A stretch of DNA of 64,000 bases, from the NCBI GenBank assembly GCA_025506515.1, contig CM046444.1, forward strand, positions 119,164,930 through 119,228,929, in the 5' to 3' direction. Position numbers and translations under genes: made by a program. Source of the stretch: Flaveria trinervia (taxonomy: Eukaryota > Streptophyta > Magnoliopsida > Asterales > Asteraceae). Positions 35,330 to 48,180 of this stretch are shown here, piece after piece (position 1 is the first letter of the stretch; each line of letters opens with the position of its first letter). The notes beneath the pieces were generated by a model that was not told where the DNA came from, ran no database searches, and saw only the letters and a program-made list of their open reading frames with translations.

Positions 35330-38300
35330 ATTAAAATAAAAACAATAAAAAATACTAAAACTAAAGATCTATAAATCAAATTCCCAAGCACGTATCCGGA
35401 AAATTTAATGTTTGTGTTCAAGGACGTTTTTCAACATTGCCCCGTGTCACACCCCGACTGACGGCGGAATCATCGAGGCGGACGAATGTGAAACGATTGT
35501 TCATAGCACATGAAACTAAATAAGTTGTAATAATATTAAATATCGTTTTTATTGAACATTACAAGACAATTAAATAGATACAACACAAACAAGATATACA
35601 CAACAACATAAGACTTTCACTTAACTAAGTCCAAGTCCTATATGAGCACAAAGAGATCTTCTAGTATCAAATCAGAAACATGTTAAAAATAAAGAGTTAA
35701 CTTTGAAAGTTGGTAAGATTTTCATAGTTTTCAATACATAAGTATATAAAAGATGATAATTCATGTCATAAATTAGTGAACAAAGTAACTAGGGATGTAA
35801 GACAGATGCACAATCAAACATTGACAGTTTACAAGTTTCCACGTTTATAAGTTTATACGATTAGCTAGGTGTACTTGAATTAACCAAGTAGGCTTGTCAG
35901 ACCCATAGATATATGACGTCGCCAGGCTATCAATAGTTAATGATTGTACATATAATCATTAATACATGGTAATTACAAAGATCAACTAACCACAACATAT
36001 AAGTGAATTGCCAAGAGTTTACAAGAATCAAATGAATTAACAAGTGCAGTGATTATAAAGTAATATGTTTCACCCTAAAATGTGAAAATATGAAAATGGG
36101 TATAGAAATACTCACATGAAAAACTCACAAGTATAGTGATGGTTGTAGAGTATATAAAAAAACTTGAATGTCAAGAGTCAAAGGTGATGTCCTAAATGAT
36201 AAAAAGAACAATAACTTGAGGTTGGAATTTATTACAAGAAATTAGAACATTAAGAGAATACTAAAAAACGAAAGGTAGATTGAAAAAGAATTATTGCATC
36301 AATTTTAGATTTTGGACAGAATGTTTGGTATGTGTTTGAATAGTTTTTAAAAATAGAAAACGGTTTCATAAAATTATAAAAATTTATACTTGATTAATTC
36401 AAAGTCTCCCGGACAACTTTCATTCAGAAACAATTTTATGAAAAGATCTTTAAATAGGTCAAACAAGCAGCACAAGACAGAAGGTGCTGAAATGCTCACT
36501 TATCTTGTGAAGGTTATTGTTGAGTCGTCCAATGGAGTTTTAAGACGTATAAACTGTCGTTGAAAAGGTAATTTAAAGAACTTAACATTGGAGTCTGAGT
36601 TTACTCAAATTTATTTTGTTGTGATCAAGTTATGATCGGTTGAAGTAAGATTATATTCTGCCAAAATTGTAATAAGACACTCATGTGCACTTTTAAAATC
36701 GTTAAAGCATGAAACTGTTTAGAACATTTTATTATGTCAATATATGGTATATCAGTCTTCATTTGAGTTATAAAAATATTCTGAAACTTCGGCATAGCCA
36801 TCACTTATGGAAATAATCTTGTGGAAGTAACCGAATGCGGCGGCATAACCGTCCATATGCAAATGGGATTCTTTGTTTATGTTAGTGTGTTGTTAGCTTA
36901 ATTTAAGAATGTTAGTGATTGTTATAAGGTTAGTGATTATTAATGATCAAATGATAATGATTAAAATAAAAACATATATGGTAGAAGAAAGAATAATAGT
37001 AAGAACATAAAATCATGAGAACAATTGGATGTTAGAATGATTGAAATGTATAATATAAAAACAATAAAAGATTATCTTAGTATTAATAAAAGATTATCTT
37101 AGTATTTTATAACTTTATAAGTTTTAATAAGTCTTTTCCATTTAGTTATTTATTGTAAAATGATAAATAAAGATTTATATTTTTATAAAAAAGATTTATT
37201 TATAAAATAAATAAATTATTATTTTGTGTTTAAATGATAAAATGAATAAAACAATTTTTAATATTGCTTAAATTGCACATTTAACGCGTTTGATTCAATA
37301 AAATAAATAATAAAAATTTTAAATATTAAAATTCCATCGTATGAAAGTTTAAAGTGAGTTCGGGTTTGGTTTTCATAATTTTGAAATTCGACGGATGTTA
37401 CACCCCGGGCACATCGTCATGCGATTTAAGGAAAACGTTCATGTCCCGATCTAGCGTTTCGCAAAGCAACGTCTCTCGTTATAAGTCTTGTAGAACCAAT
37501 TTCGATTCAATTACTTCTATATGAAATGCTTCTCATTTCTTTTTTTACTTCATTTCTTTTGTTGCTACATTTATATCTCCCGCGTCACTTTGTTGTCGCT
37601 AATGATCTCGTTCAACATTGCTTTGCTAAAAGACTCCTCCGCTTTATTGCCTTTGCGTCTTGGCCCGATTGATGTGGCGTTTTAGTCGAGGTTAGGGAGG
37701 GGATTGTAACGAACTAACGGGCTCATTTGAGCTTACGTGTTGGCCTGAATTCGAAATTTTTGTCATCTTTATTGCTTGAGAGTCAAGTACCTAACTCCAC
37801 ATCCATAACCTCCACCGGCTCACATTTAGCACGGTTTCTTGCCACCTTTCACGTTTTAATGCTTGTAAACCTTTTTGTATTCGATTAAGGCTTTGAGAAC
37901 GATATCATCGTAGTTGCTTCAACTCGTCCAACAACGTTTCTACATATTTAAAAACAAAATTTTAATTACACAAGTAATATAATTATAAAAAATAAAATGT
38001 AAATTTATAAAAGTAAAAGTAAAAAATTGTCATTTGGATATATATCTTGTTAAAACGACTCATTGTCAAGTTCATTCTCTCTCATTTTAAGTTAAGTTGA
38101 TCAATGGTTTAGTTCATGCCACCAACACTGATGTTAAAGTGTCAAAACACTTTCTTTCAAAATAAATCATTTTTTCTAATTATCTCCAACTCTAGGGTAT
38201 TCGGATACATAAATCCAAATTTTGCCAATGCTTCATCCTCATTTTCATAACAATGCTTGTTGGTAGCCCAGATTGTTGATTTACCTTTCGGCTTAGACTT

Positions 38301-38671
38301 AATTGGGGGTTTCTTCCACACGAATCTCTTTATTTTCACTTTCATAAACTCAAAGATCATCATATGATTCGTTATGTTCTTGTTTATTTTCTTTGGCTTC
38401 TTCTTCCATGTTATGAGGTGGGTTTTAAAAAGGATTTGGATGTTTTGGTAATAAGAAAATTGTGAGGGTTAATGTGTAGGCATAGTTGGGTGGTAGTATG
38501 ATAGTTGAGGCGATTCGTACAGGTTTCTGAACTAATCTTTTGTTTGTGGTGGTGGTGGTGGGTTAAATAATTGGTAGAAGCCGACAGTTCACTTGGACCC
38601 AAACGCACATTCAGTCTATGTTTATTGGTGTTTTGGGCTCGAGATTGTGTAGATTTTTCGTTGGATTTCAT
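35330..38671 (-). pseudogene. dead SANT / NAM-associated-domain gene, split by a solo LTR
   Basis: Fragments run along the minus strand. From 38671 there is a His/Ser/Thr-rich N-terminus. At 38363-38160 a basic segment leads to NEDEALAKFGFMY and KNDLF. At 38158-38040 the frame reads KKVF, HFNISVGGMN, TIDQLNLK, ERMNLTMSRFN, which fits the Trp-rich SANT pattern FWxxVxxHFN...RTxDQLNSKW. At about 37650-37560 comes IGPRRKGNKAEESFSKAMLN, the RPIG-Lys motif of NAM-associated proteins. At 37460-37403 is DMNVFLKSHDDVPG, continued at 35439 beyond the solo LTR as AMLKNVLEHKH. Stops fall where Trp is expected. Such proteins are common in plants and are often mislabelled 'glutathione S-transferase T3-like'; some are Harbinger-linked. 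Not functional here. Confidence 0.6.
35445..37402. mobile_element. solo LTR inside the SANT/NAM pseudogene
   Basis: 1958 bp, starting TGTCACACCCCGACTG and ending GGATGTTACA, with a perfect 5-bp duplication CCCCG at 35440-35444 and 37403-37407. No internal coding region, primer site or second LTR was seen, so it is a solo LTR. Removing it with one duplication copy rejoins the flanking codons of the pseudogene in one frame, which confirms the boundaries. Its first 13 bases match those of the solo LTR at 2842. Confidence 0.88.
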
Positions 38672-38828
38672 AATGTATATTTTTTAAATAAGTAAAACAA
38701 ATGTTTGAGAATGACATAAAATTCATGGTATTTAAATGTTTGAGAATGGCATATAAAATTTGTGGTATTTTGTATTTATAGTGTTTGAAAGTTTTATTTT
38801 ATATATTTTAAAACATAATAGTTGTTAA

Positions 38829-38994
38829 GGGGTGGGGGAGCTTAACGACTCTTTGTAATGGTCAAACTAGAGGAATGACCACCGACGTGGCAATGTTGTG
38901 CCACACAAAAAAACGCAGGGTCGGAGTCGACAACAATGTTGTCGTGCGAGTGGGGGGCTATCGCACCCTCATGATGGGTGCGCTCCTCCCACCC
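38829..38994. mobile_element. Tourist-like (PIF/Harbinger-type) MITE
   Basis: 166 bp with inverted ends GGGGTGGGGGAGC and GCTCCTCCCACCC, and a 3-bp TAA duplication at 38826-38828 and 38995-38997. It is GC-richer than its surroundings and has no open frame. Small size, GGGGTGG-type ends and a TAA duplication fit Tourist-like MITEs. Confidence 0.7.
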
Positions 38995-38997
38995 TAA

Positions 38998-40000
38998 GAA
39001 AGATGGATTTTTTGTAAAGTGGTTACGAGTGAAAACAAGAGAAAAAAAATAATGTTAAATACATAAATAGTATAATTTGATTGAAAGAAAAAAGAAAAGA
39101 AAAAATAATGACTTTTATATAATTATATATATTAATGCACTATGTCGGTGATATTTTTTTATTATTAGTTTTTGTTCATTTTAAATAAGAACACTTGAAT
39201 TCTAAACTAAATGAACTCTTAGATGAATTGGTAAGAACTTTAATTTAGAAACTACGTGGACTATTCGAAAACCCAAGTCCCACTCTTTTTTGTTCTTTTT
39301 TCCTTTCTAGCATTTTAGTTAAATTAATAATTAATAATATAATAATATAACATGATATTATTTTATATATATGTTAATTTGAAAACTAGATTAACAATTA
39401 TTATTTTCCTTTATTTGTTTATTGTTTGGAAAACACGCCGAGTCAAATATAATACGTTTCAGTTGACGCTATAAATACGTTTCGCCATAAGTTTAGTTCG
39501 GAAACGAGTTTGGTCAAATATAATATGTTTCATTCGACTATATAAAATACGTTTCGACGTAACTAATAAACGGGTTGGCAATATATATTTTATCAAATCG
39601 CATACGATATCAACACGTGCTTTTTGTATACGTTTTGATTTACGTTTCAACATACATTTGTTTGGAAAAAAAGGGGTCAAATATAATATGTTATTATTTA
39701 ATTGTATAAATTTGAGTTACTCCATATTTTGACGTAAACTTAATTGGGATACGAATCGACCGATCATAATCTATACTTTATAACATAGTGAATGCCGTCG
39801 CAACGCAATACGGTTAAGAACTATTTATAAAGAATAAGAAAAGTACACTACTTTAAATGCTCTTAGGTGTGAGGATTTGGGTCACCGGTAAGGGAGTTAT
39901 GTTCTTTTTGGATTTTTTAATGACACATTAAAATCATATCAATTTCTTTTAGTTTTCTTAGATTTTTTTAGTTTTGCAAGATGCGTCTCATTTTCCTCTG
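38998..40000. other. AT-rich intergenic DNA
   Basis: No gene supported. Several diverged copies of ATACGTTTCG / CAAATATAATATGTTTC occur at 39440-39700, suggesting an old repeat. Confidence 0.4.
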
Positions 40001-40008
40001 TTTCCACA

Positions 40009-40741
40009 TAGGGCCGGCTCAATCGAATTAGAGGCCCCAAGCAAACTAAAATTTTGGTGCTCTTTTTGTGTATTTTTTATACTTTTTTACATACATCACA
40101 TTCACACTTTTGATTTTGATTTAACATTTATATTACTATTTATAAGTTTTATCACACAAGGTAAGTAAAAACAAATGTGGGTAATTAATTCATAATAATT
40201 AAACAAGTATGAAACAGTATACTAGTAAATAAAAAATTTTAATCTAAAGAGTATACTAAAAAAATAAATGAGCTCATGCTCAAAAAGTTCTAAAACATTT
40301 GAATTCTATATTATAACTAGATAACTTATTTAGGATTTTATCATTTAAAAGATTCAATTAAAACGTTGAACAATTATAATTGAAAATTAAATGAGTCAAA
40401 TATTAAGAACTTAACTATTTAAATATGGCCCTAAATCAATATTGCAAAAACTATAGAAAGCTTAAAGGGAGATAAAATCAATATTGAAACATAACTCTTA
40501 AATCAATAACTTAAACTATAAAAAATAAAATAAAAACAAGATGACAAAAATAAGGATTACAAAACTCAAACACAAACTAATCTTAATGTATTTTTAGGTT
40601 TAAAATCTTATGACCTATGTTTCCATAAGAAGCTTATGTAATGTCTAAAAAAAACCTAAATATACACATACATATTTATCTATAAATTATTAAAATGCTT
40701 AAACCCGTTACTTCACTTGGGCTTGAGTTGGACCGGCCCTG
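40009..40741. mobile_element. non-autonomous hAT element
   Basis: 733 bp. The left end is TAGGGCCGGCTCAA and the right end TTGGACCGGCCCTG; the reverse complement of the right end, CAGGGCCGGTCCAA, matches the left at 12 of 14 positions. A perfect 8-bp duplication TTTCCACA lies at 40001-40008 and 40742-40749. (T/C)AGGGCCGG ends with an 8-bp duplication are typical of hAT elements. The interior is AT-rich with no transposase. Confidence 0.88.
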
Positions 40742-40749
40742 TTTCCACA

Positions 40750-42858
40750 CATTTTTCATGCGTGTTGTGTGTGTGGTAAGGTACATCATCCGGTAAATCC
40801 CTATGAATATTTCCTACGTCAGCTAAATTTTGATCCCCAAAACCAATGGGTGGTCTTCCTATTTATGAATAGGATTTCACCACCTCCTCTTGGATTCCAC
40901 TCCGTGTCCTATAAGAGGTATCACATACGGTTGTAGATTATAACTCACAAGACAAAGAAAAATTTTAGAAAAATTATAATGTTATTGTTCAAAAGAAAAA
41001 AATTTATAAGAATCTCTTAATCTTTTTTACCAACTATTTTTTAATTCTTTTATGATAAAATCATCACAACTTATACCTTGTAAAACGAAAACCACAATAT
41101 TTTAGTTGGAAAAGAAAACACTCCTTTTCAGTTACAACTAGTATGTCTCTTGAAAATATATGAATCCTTTAAAAACATATTGAATTATTGTAACGTACGG
41201 TACAAAATGATTTTGCAATTGTTTTTTTTCTTGTCATTGTATCTAGTTAGTATTATGATTACGCGTGTTAATAAAGCTAGATAGATTTTAGGTTTTTAGG
41301 TCGTAAAACAGGTTAAAAAGATGAATCCGTGCATGACCTATTCATATATGTCAAAGATATCAAATCTAACTTTTATATAGTTAATATTATGTTGTGTTTT
41401 CAGTCGATTTATTTAAATTCATTTTGTAAATATCTACATGAACACCTGGTACAATTTAAATGACTTTAGTTTAAAACATTTTTTATAATTGATGTTTTTC
41501 AAATGTATTTGTTTTTATCTCTTATAAACTCGAGTGCATATCTAAGTGGAGATGGAATTGATTGAAGAATGAGAAACTAAGAATAACCTGGTTAAAATAA
41601 TACATAAACTTATTGAAATAAAAGTTGATGAAATTCATAGAAAGAAAAAATAATAAAATTAAACTGGAATTTCAGACAACTTTTAAAAACCTTATTTAAA
41701 TGGATTACAGGATGATTTGTTTATTATTAATCAAATCATGTCTAGATTTTAATAAAAAAAAGTTAGATTATTCAACATAAAAATTAATTACTTTCATCTT
41801 GTGTTGGTATTGTGTGATAATATGATCATCTTGTCTTGCACTTCATTTTCTTGTATAGAAGTGACTTTTGCTAATTTATATGTTTATGAGTGCTTCTAAT
41901 ACAACCTAAAATTTAATTATCTTTATTCTCGTGTTGGTAAATTATTATATATATTAAAAATCAACTTAGGAGCAACAGTAAAATTTTGTTCTCTTCCACT
42001 TTGTCCACCTAACTTTGTTGGGCTTTTAAAATGACCATTTAACTATTCTAAGTTTACTACTATATTTTATTTATATATGTATCTACAGTCAAATAAAGTT
42101 TTGGTATCGTACGTTATATCAGATATAGCGATGTTAATGTAAATTACAGTACCATGACAAACCCAATTGTTTATGAGCGAACAATATTGTTAGCGATATT
42201 TTAGTATTATCAAAACCCATATTGGTATATGTTATTATGAGACTTTACGAGTTGAATCATCAACTCGTAAATTATCATTACGTTGCTCGAAGAAAACCCG
42301 ACTATGCTTTAATCGCCGCGAAGAGCGAGTAGTAACCTAATTGGTATTATGTGATGATGTGATCATCTTGTCTAACAAAACATTTTATTGTATAAACGTG
42401 ATTTTTGCTATGTGGGCCATACACATGGCATGGAATCATAACTAATTAAAGCACACGCAGATCTCGATAATATCGACGCCTCCATCAATGAGTCGACCCT
42501 TCTCCCATCCCAATATTTAATTTGAGCCTCTTACCACTAAATTTTTTTTTAGAAAATGTTTCGGGTGATAAACGTTATTTTAATTAGATTTATATATTTA
42601 ATTTTTAGTCGGGTGATAAACGTTATTTTAATTGAATTTATATGTTTATTTTCTAATCTAAGACTGAATTTTAATTCTTTAAGAGAAAACTAACGGTTAA
42701 AAAAACTATTTGTTTCAACCTTGAGTATTTTGATCAGAGAGTAAGACTTGAATCAAAACCTTCTCGTATTTACATATCTCTTGTTTTTCATCATAACCAC
42801 TTGGTTAAAGATCATTGGTGTTTGTTACCACTATTTATTATTTACTTTTACATATAAA
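40750..42858. other. AT-rich intergenic DNA
   Basis: No gene seen. A tandem 48-bp repeat, opening TCGGGTGATAAACGTTATTT, occurs at 42561 and 42609. Confidence 0.4.
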
Positions 42859-42892
42859 CTAGTATTACACCTACGCTTGGCGGCGGTATCAT
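42859..42892 (-). repeat. possible Helitron 3' end
   Basis: On the minus strand the DNA reads GATACCGCCGCCAAGCGTAGG, then TGTAATACTAG followed by T. The layout (GC-rich subterminal block, about ten bases, CTAG, then T) is that of the other Helitron ends here. The rest of the element was not identified. Confidence 0.4.
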
Positions 42893-43414
42893 AATTCTTG
42901 TTTTTATACTTTGAAATGTTTATGAAATAAAAAAATTAAAATAAAATAAAATGTCCTTGCTTACAAAATAAAACGTTACACAAATAAAGGAACATGCACA
43001 TTAGCATTCACTATGCGGTATCAAAAAAATTAATTGCGGCTTGTAAAAGACAAGTCCAAATAGTGAAAAAAAAATAAACACGACTCGACGGCATGTATAA
43101 AATCATGTACGATATAATATTTTAAAATTAAATAAAAAAAATAGTAAAAAGAAATTTTTTGACATAGTATTGACGATTGTACGTTTAGGTTTTTATAAGT
43201 TGTACATAATGACGCATGAATCTATTTTGAATAAAATTTATACCAGCAGGTAAAAAAAATAATCACTTCACAATGGTATATTCAAAAATTAAAAGGACAT
43301 TATACATCAAAAATTATAAGAGAAAAAAAAAATAAGACCAAAAATAATTATAACACTAAAATAATATATTTTAATGAAATATAAAGTAGAAAATGTTAGA
43401 TTTTAATATAATTA

Positions 43415-44638
43415 CCCTATATATTAATAAAGGAAGTGAATGAATAGTGGTGTTTTGTGGTGTTTAGTTTTGGCCCATAACTTTTTAAGTATACAACTGG
43501 GGTGAACAGTAAAAGTAAAAGGTTGTTTTTGGGTATTTCAAAAGATCAAAAACTTTAAAAGCTTTAAAAGAGAAAGAGAGAAGAGAGAACCCCCTGTCTT
43601 TCTCTCTCTCCACAATCACCGACACCTCATCCGCTGCAACACCACCGCCGGACCGCCACCGCCACCGCCTGTACTATCACCTTACCATGGAAGAAATCAT
43701 TGGTCTGTCGGCTGGCGGTCTTCGATTTGTTTTCAATGCCACTTTTTAGTAGGGTAGGTTTAGATGATGGTGGAAGAAACCATAGACTCCGGTGATGGTT
43801 TTTCGGGATTCGGGGGTGGCGATAACGGTGGTGGTGGGGCTTTCGATGTGGGTTGATGAAACCCTAGATTGGCCCTTACTTGTAGTTCTACACTATTTGT
43901 AAAGAATTTATATTTTTTGGGGGTGGCAGTGGCGGTGGCGGTGGCGGTGGCGGTGGTGCCTTCGTTGCGTCTCGAGCCGCGAACGGTTCAGAACATCTTC
44001 TTGCATTCACTGAGATCTGAGGTCCACGGGGTTGAATCCCCCTATCGGTGGCAGCCGGCGACGATGGCCGCCTTTTGTGGGTCTCTCGCTATCTTGTGTC
44101 GTGCTCCTCTATCTCGCGTATGTCGGTTTGCTTTTTTGGTTTTCTTGCTTTGCTCGATGCTGATGCACGTAGGTGCGTCTATGGGCTGATGGATGCAATA
44201 TGCAAATTTTGTTTTTTTGCTTATCATTGTTTTCATCTCTATTATGGTCTACATAATGTTTATTAGTGGTTGGGTGGATGGTAGGCGATGATGTTAAAGA
44301 AACACAAACCATTGTTGTTAAGGTGTTGCAAACTTTGCTTACAATTGCAACATGGTTGCGTTTTAGAGACTCTAATAAGATGTTGGCAGGTTGGGTTGGT
44401 CCTCTCTTCTATTGCATTGGTAACAATACCTTTGTCGATACGTAGTTCGATGTTGGGTTACTAAACAAACTGTGATGGTAAACAATCATATTTGGTGTTC
44501 GGTATCGCAGTTGCTTTTGCAGCCACATTGAATAATGATTTCTAAGCCTTTTCGTTGCTAGCTTTATTGGCTTAGAAAAACGTCCACAAAACGCAAATCA
44601 GAAATTTCGCGGCGAAGCGCGATAGGAAAAAAAACTAG
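43415..44638 (+). mobile_element. short non-autonomous Helitron
   Basis: The element starts near CTATATATTAATAAAGGAAG (43418) and ends with the subterminal block TTTCGCGGCGAAGCGCGATAG, then GAAAAAAAACTAG followed by T. Total about 1.2 kb, close to the element at 6715-7920. The interior has a CT-rich stretch and a GC-rich gene-like part with GGCGGT triplet repeats at 43925-43955, but no recognisable protein. The 5' boundary is approximate because the expected TC start is not clear. Confidence 0.6.
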
Positions 44639-47580
44639 TAATAATATATTTGTGTACATGTTCAAAGTTTTTGATCATCATCAGAACACGTGAGAGAGTA
44701 GAGAGATGAAATGTAAACGTAGAAATAATATACACGTCAGAAAAAAGAAAGAACAAGAGAGTTAAGAGATGCTTCATAGCAACTTGTACTTTGCATAACA
44801 AAGCTTGTACATGTTGTGTATATGCATTTAAAAAGTTGTGCATGATACATCAACATTTAGCATCTTGGTTTTTAAAGATTTAGTGATTATACGTCTAAAG
44901 ACTAAAATACATGTTAAAATTATTTATAACAATAAAACTAAACATATTACAAAAATTAATTAAAAATAATGACTAAACATATATAGCATATGTCAAACAT
45001 TAAAAAGATAGTACTTAGTTTTTAAACTTACGAAGTCACACATTCTATAGTCTCAACCCATCCGTAAGTCTAGATTACTTATTTAGATGAGACTTGTACT
45101 CAATCTCTTGGGGAGAGGCACCATACAACAAACATTGGTCCTATTGGACCAATCCTTGGTACTCGTTTACTTGATCATGTTGTTAGTAGGATATTAACGA
45201 GTCACGTAAAATTACCAGCAACAAGAAAAAAACATACGCTCAAAACATACATAGGTTTTTTAGATTAAGTGTTGTCTAGATAAGTTTCGAAAGGATCATA
45301 AACGGCTATTCATACATAGCCATCGAAAGGCCCAACCAACAACCAAAACCGTACGCCTTATATAAATAGAAAGCGACCATCCAGGGACCAGGATCATTCA
45401 ACACAATGGTATGAACACGATAACAAGAAAGCGACCATCCAAGGACCAGGATCATTCAACACAATGCTAGTCTATGTTAGGGATCAGTTTGTTTTGGGCC
45501 CTCAAAATCTAATTTGAATACAGGGCGGTAGGCTACTTGTCCTATAGTATAGAGGTGGGGAGAAACATCAGTTGGGGAAAAAAACCGGTCTGATTTGAAA
45601 AGAAAGAAAAAGCGATTTCGGACAAACGATTTTCAACTTGATTCGAACCACTGGTTTGGTAGCCCGACACTCAAAACCGGTTCAACAAAAAAAAACCGAT
45701 TAAACCGGGAAATTACCATCTTTTTAAAAACCGGTCCAAACTAGTTTGTGGGGTTCGAGTATTTAGTTAGAAAAACTAGTTTAAAAACCGAACTGGTTTG
45801 AAAAAAAAACTAATTTGATCATAGAAGATATAAACCGGTCTAGTTTAAAAAAACCAAACCGGTTTGGAAAAAAAACCAATTTGTACACTTCTAGGGTACT
45901 ATGTCACTATGGCGGCAACATGAACATTTTAGATAGATGTGTATAAACTGGTTTTTTTCTAGTTTGGTTCTGGTTACAAACGGATTCAAGCTTCAGTCAA
46001 TGAAGGGTAAAAGTGCTTCATGTTGAGAACTAGTATTTGGAGAGGAACGTGTTTGGTTCGGTTCCTATTTTTGACTGGTCCCAACCGGTTTGGTTTGGTT
46101 TCAAACCAATTGAACAAGGCAGGGTTACAAATTGGCATCAAACCGGTGGCCTGTGTAGGAACTGAAACAAGTTCCTATGAAGCCGGTCTTTTTTCAGTTC
46201 AGGTTCATGTCATTGGCTTCTTTTCTAGAGCTGGATTTCTTGTGCACCTCTAATTTGAAATATGAGGTTTAAGACTCTTAACTTATTCACAAATTTTTCA
46301 ATCTTTAAGGAAGGTGTAAGGATTGGAAAACTAAGTTGTGGCTACTCTTGGTTAGCGCTAGAAACTCTATTATTCGACTTGGTTTATCTCGAGTTCTAGG
46401 TAGCTTGCTCGTTGGCATTGTCTAACAAATTATTTATCGTTGATTTGTCTTGTATGTTGGTAGTATGATATTGTGGTGTTTGATGTTAATACAATTTAAG
46501 GTGTTTTTTTTGCTAATTTGTTGTTTGAAACTTTTATAAAAAACATGTTAAATCATTATAAATCAAGAAAAATCAAGCCCCTCTACAAGTCGAGTTTGAA
46601 GCTCCGATTGTAGTTTATTAGCCGAGTCGAGTACCGAGTCAACTCGACTCGTATTATTGTGAACTTCTTTATGAGTTGATGTTGGCTTAAGTAGTAAATT
46701 GGATTGATTACACGTGAAAATAAATATGAGATAAAGTAGAGTAATCTTTTTATTTTACACCATATTTTCAAATTAAGAAAAGACTTTGAGAATTTAAAAA
46801 GTAGAACTCAAATAAATATTTAAATGTTACCACGACTAATAAGTAATGGATTTTATGAAGATTGAGTAATAATGGTGCAACAAAATATTAATTAATTTTA
46901 ATAATAGGTACATGGAAACATTTAGTAATAGAATATCACACATAATTTTTCCACGTAAAGCTGAAAAAATTATAGGACATTCAGAAACATATTTATGAGA
47001 ACGACAAAAGCAATATGACAAAACTATGTAAGAAATATTTATTTTGTAATACAGCAACAAGAATCCTAAGAAAAATGCAATAAATAAATGCAACTAAGTT
47101 TAGAAAAAATATACTATTTTTATTATCAAAGTGATAAAATTTTAAAATAAGCTTTTCTAAACTAACAATTTCTCTCTCTAACTTCACATAACATTACACT
47201 TAGAAGGATTTACACTCACATCATAGTATGAAGATTTATCACTAATGTCATTAACTATAAGACCATTGACATATATAAAAATAGTTATTGTAAGTTATCT
47301 GTGTAGACCTAGTAAATGAATTGTTTATAATTTTTTTAATCAATCTATATATGTATGCAAACCAATGTTTACTTACTGGCTAATTCGTTAGCTGACTTAC
47401 AGAAATACAGATTAATGGAATCTTCATTCTCATTTAAGACTTGGATCTAATTAATAAAAGGTTTTTGTTATGTTTATTTGAATTATTGTTCGATTGTAAT
47501 GGATTATTTGATTAGTATTATACAATGAAAATTATATTTAATATTCAATACATTTATTACCATGTGGTATGAGTAATCGA
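44639..47580. other. intergenic with small repeats
   Basis: No gene seen. A 41-bp segment opening AGAAAGCGACCATCCARGGA is repeated at 45368 and 45426 (58-bp period). From 45580 to 46170 the motif AAACCGGTTTGG and variants recur about a dozen times on both strands. Near 46580-46660 lies a CGAGTCGAGT-type dispersed repeat. Confidence 0.5.
45368..45466 (+). repeat. direct duplication, 58-bp period
   Basis: Two near-identical 41-bp copies (AGAAAGCGACCATCCA-R-GGACCAGG..., ending AACACAATG) are separated by 17 bases, with one base difference. Confidence 0.85.
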
Positions 47581-47589
47581 TTAATATTC

Positions 47590-47935
47590 GTCCGTCCTGA
47601 TGATTCCGACCTGATGATTCCGCCATCCTAGGGACCGGATCGATGTGCCAGCGAGTACAGTAGGCCCCGTTAGGTGGAAGGTGGAGATGTAAGTCTCATA
47701 TTGGTTGAGGGGGAGAACGAAACCCTCCTTATAAGGGGTTGAAAACCTCGTCTACCAAGATACGTTTTACCTGGTCGAGTAACACATCGGGTGAAAACAA
47801 GACCGTGAGTTCCTGGATGGCCAACCTTTCAAGGGCGAAATGGATTATATATTGGTATTGTTTTATATGGGTTGTTACGGTTGGTCACACATTAATTGAA
47901 ATTATATTTATTTATGGTTAAAAAGCTTGTCATTC
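47590..47935 (+). repeat. LTR/TRIM-like fragment
   Basis: It contains GATGTAAGTCTCATATTGG, GAGGGGGAGAACGAAACCCT and CTTATAAGGGG, a run of phrases typical of the promoter part of small LTR elements found across dicots. A short CCTGATGATTCCG repeat precedes it. No boundaries or duplication could be fixed. The open frame at 47739-47921 is part of this repeat, not a gene. Confidence 0.4.
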
Positions 47936-48180
47936 ATGAGTTAAGCTCAATACATTCATGATGAATTCTAAACTCCAGAAAGTTTTTGCTTAAATATTAA
48001 GTAAATCTAGTTTTTGTTACTCGTCATAGTATATACTTATAATTATTATAAAAAAAAGATGACCCGAACAATGTAAAGAATTATGGGTTAGGATTTTTTG
48101 CTTTTCTAAATTTTTTAGATAGAAAATGCAGATGATAAAAATAAAAGTTCAAAAAACAAAAACAAAAGTAATCAGTTAAC

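Noticed and set aside
38411..38671. Independent small gene on the minus strand
   Set aside because: It is better explained as the N-terminus of the SANT/NAM pseudogene that continues downstream on the same strand.
39783..39815. Another Helitron 3' end (GCCGTCGCAACGCAATACGG)
   Set aside because: It resembles the GC-rich subterminal block, but no CTAG terminus follows at the right distance.
43869..44266. Overlapping open frames in both strands
   Set aside because: They lie in the GC-rich interior of a short Helitron; no domain, and triplet repeats explain the openness.
45580..46250. Regulatory cluster of AAACCGGTTT motifs
   Set aside because: Motifs are irregular and mixed with dispersed-repeat text seen at 20010-20290; no neighbouring gene to regulate.
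47739..47921. Plus-strand 60-codon frame
   Set aside because: It is part of an LTR/TRIM-like repeat phrase, not a gene.
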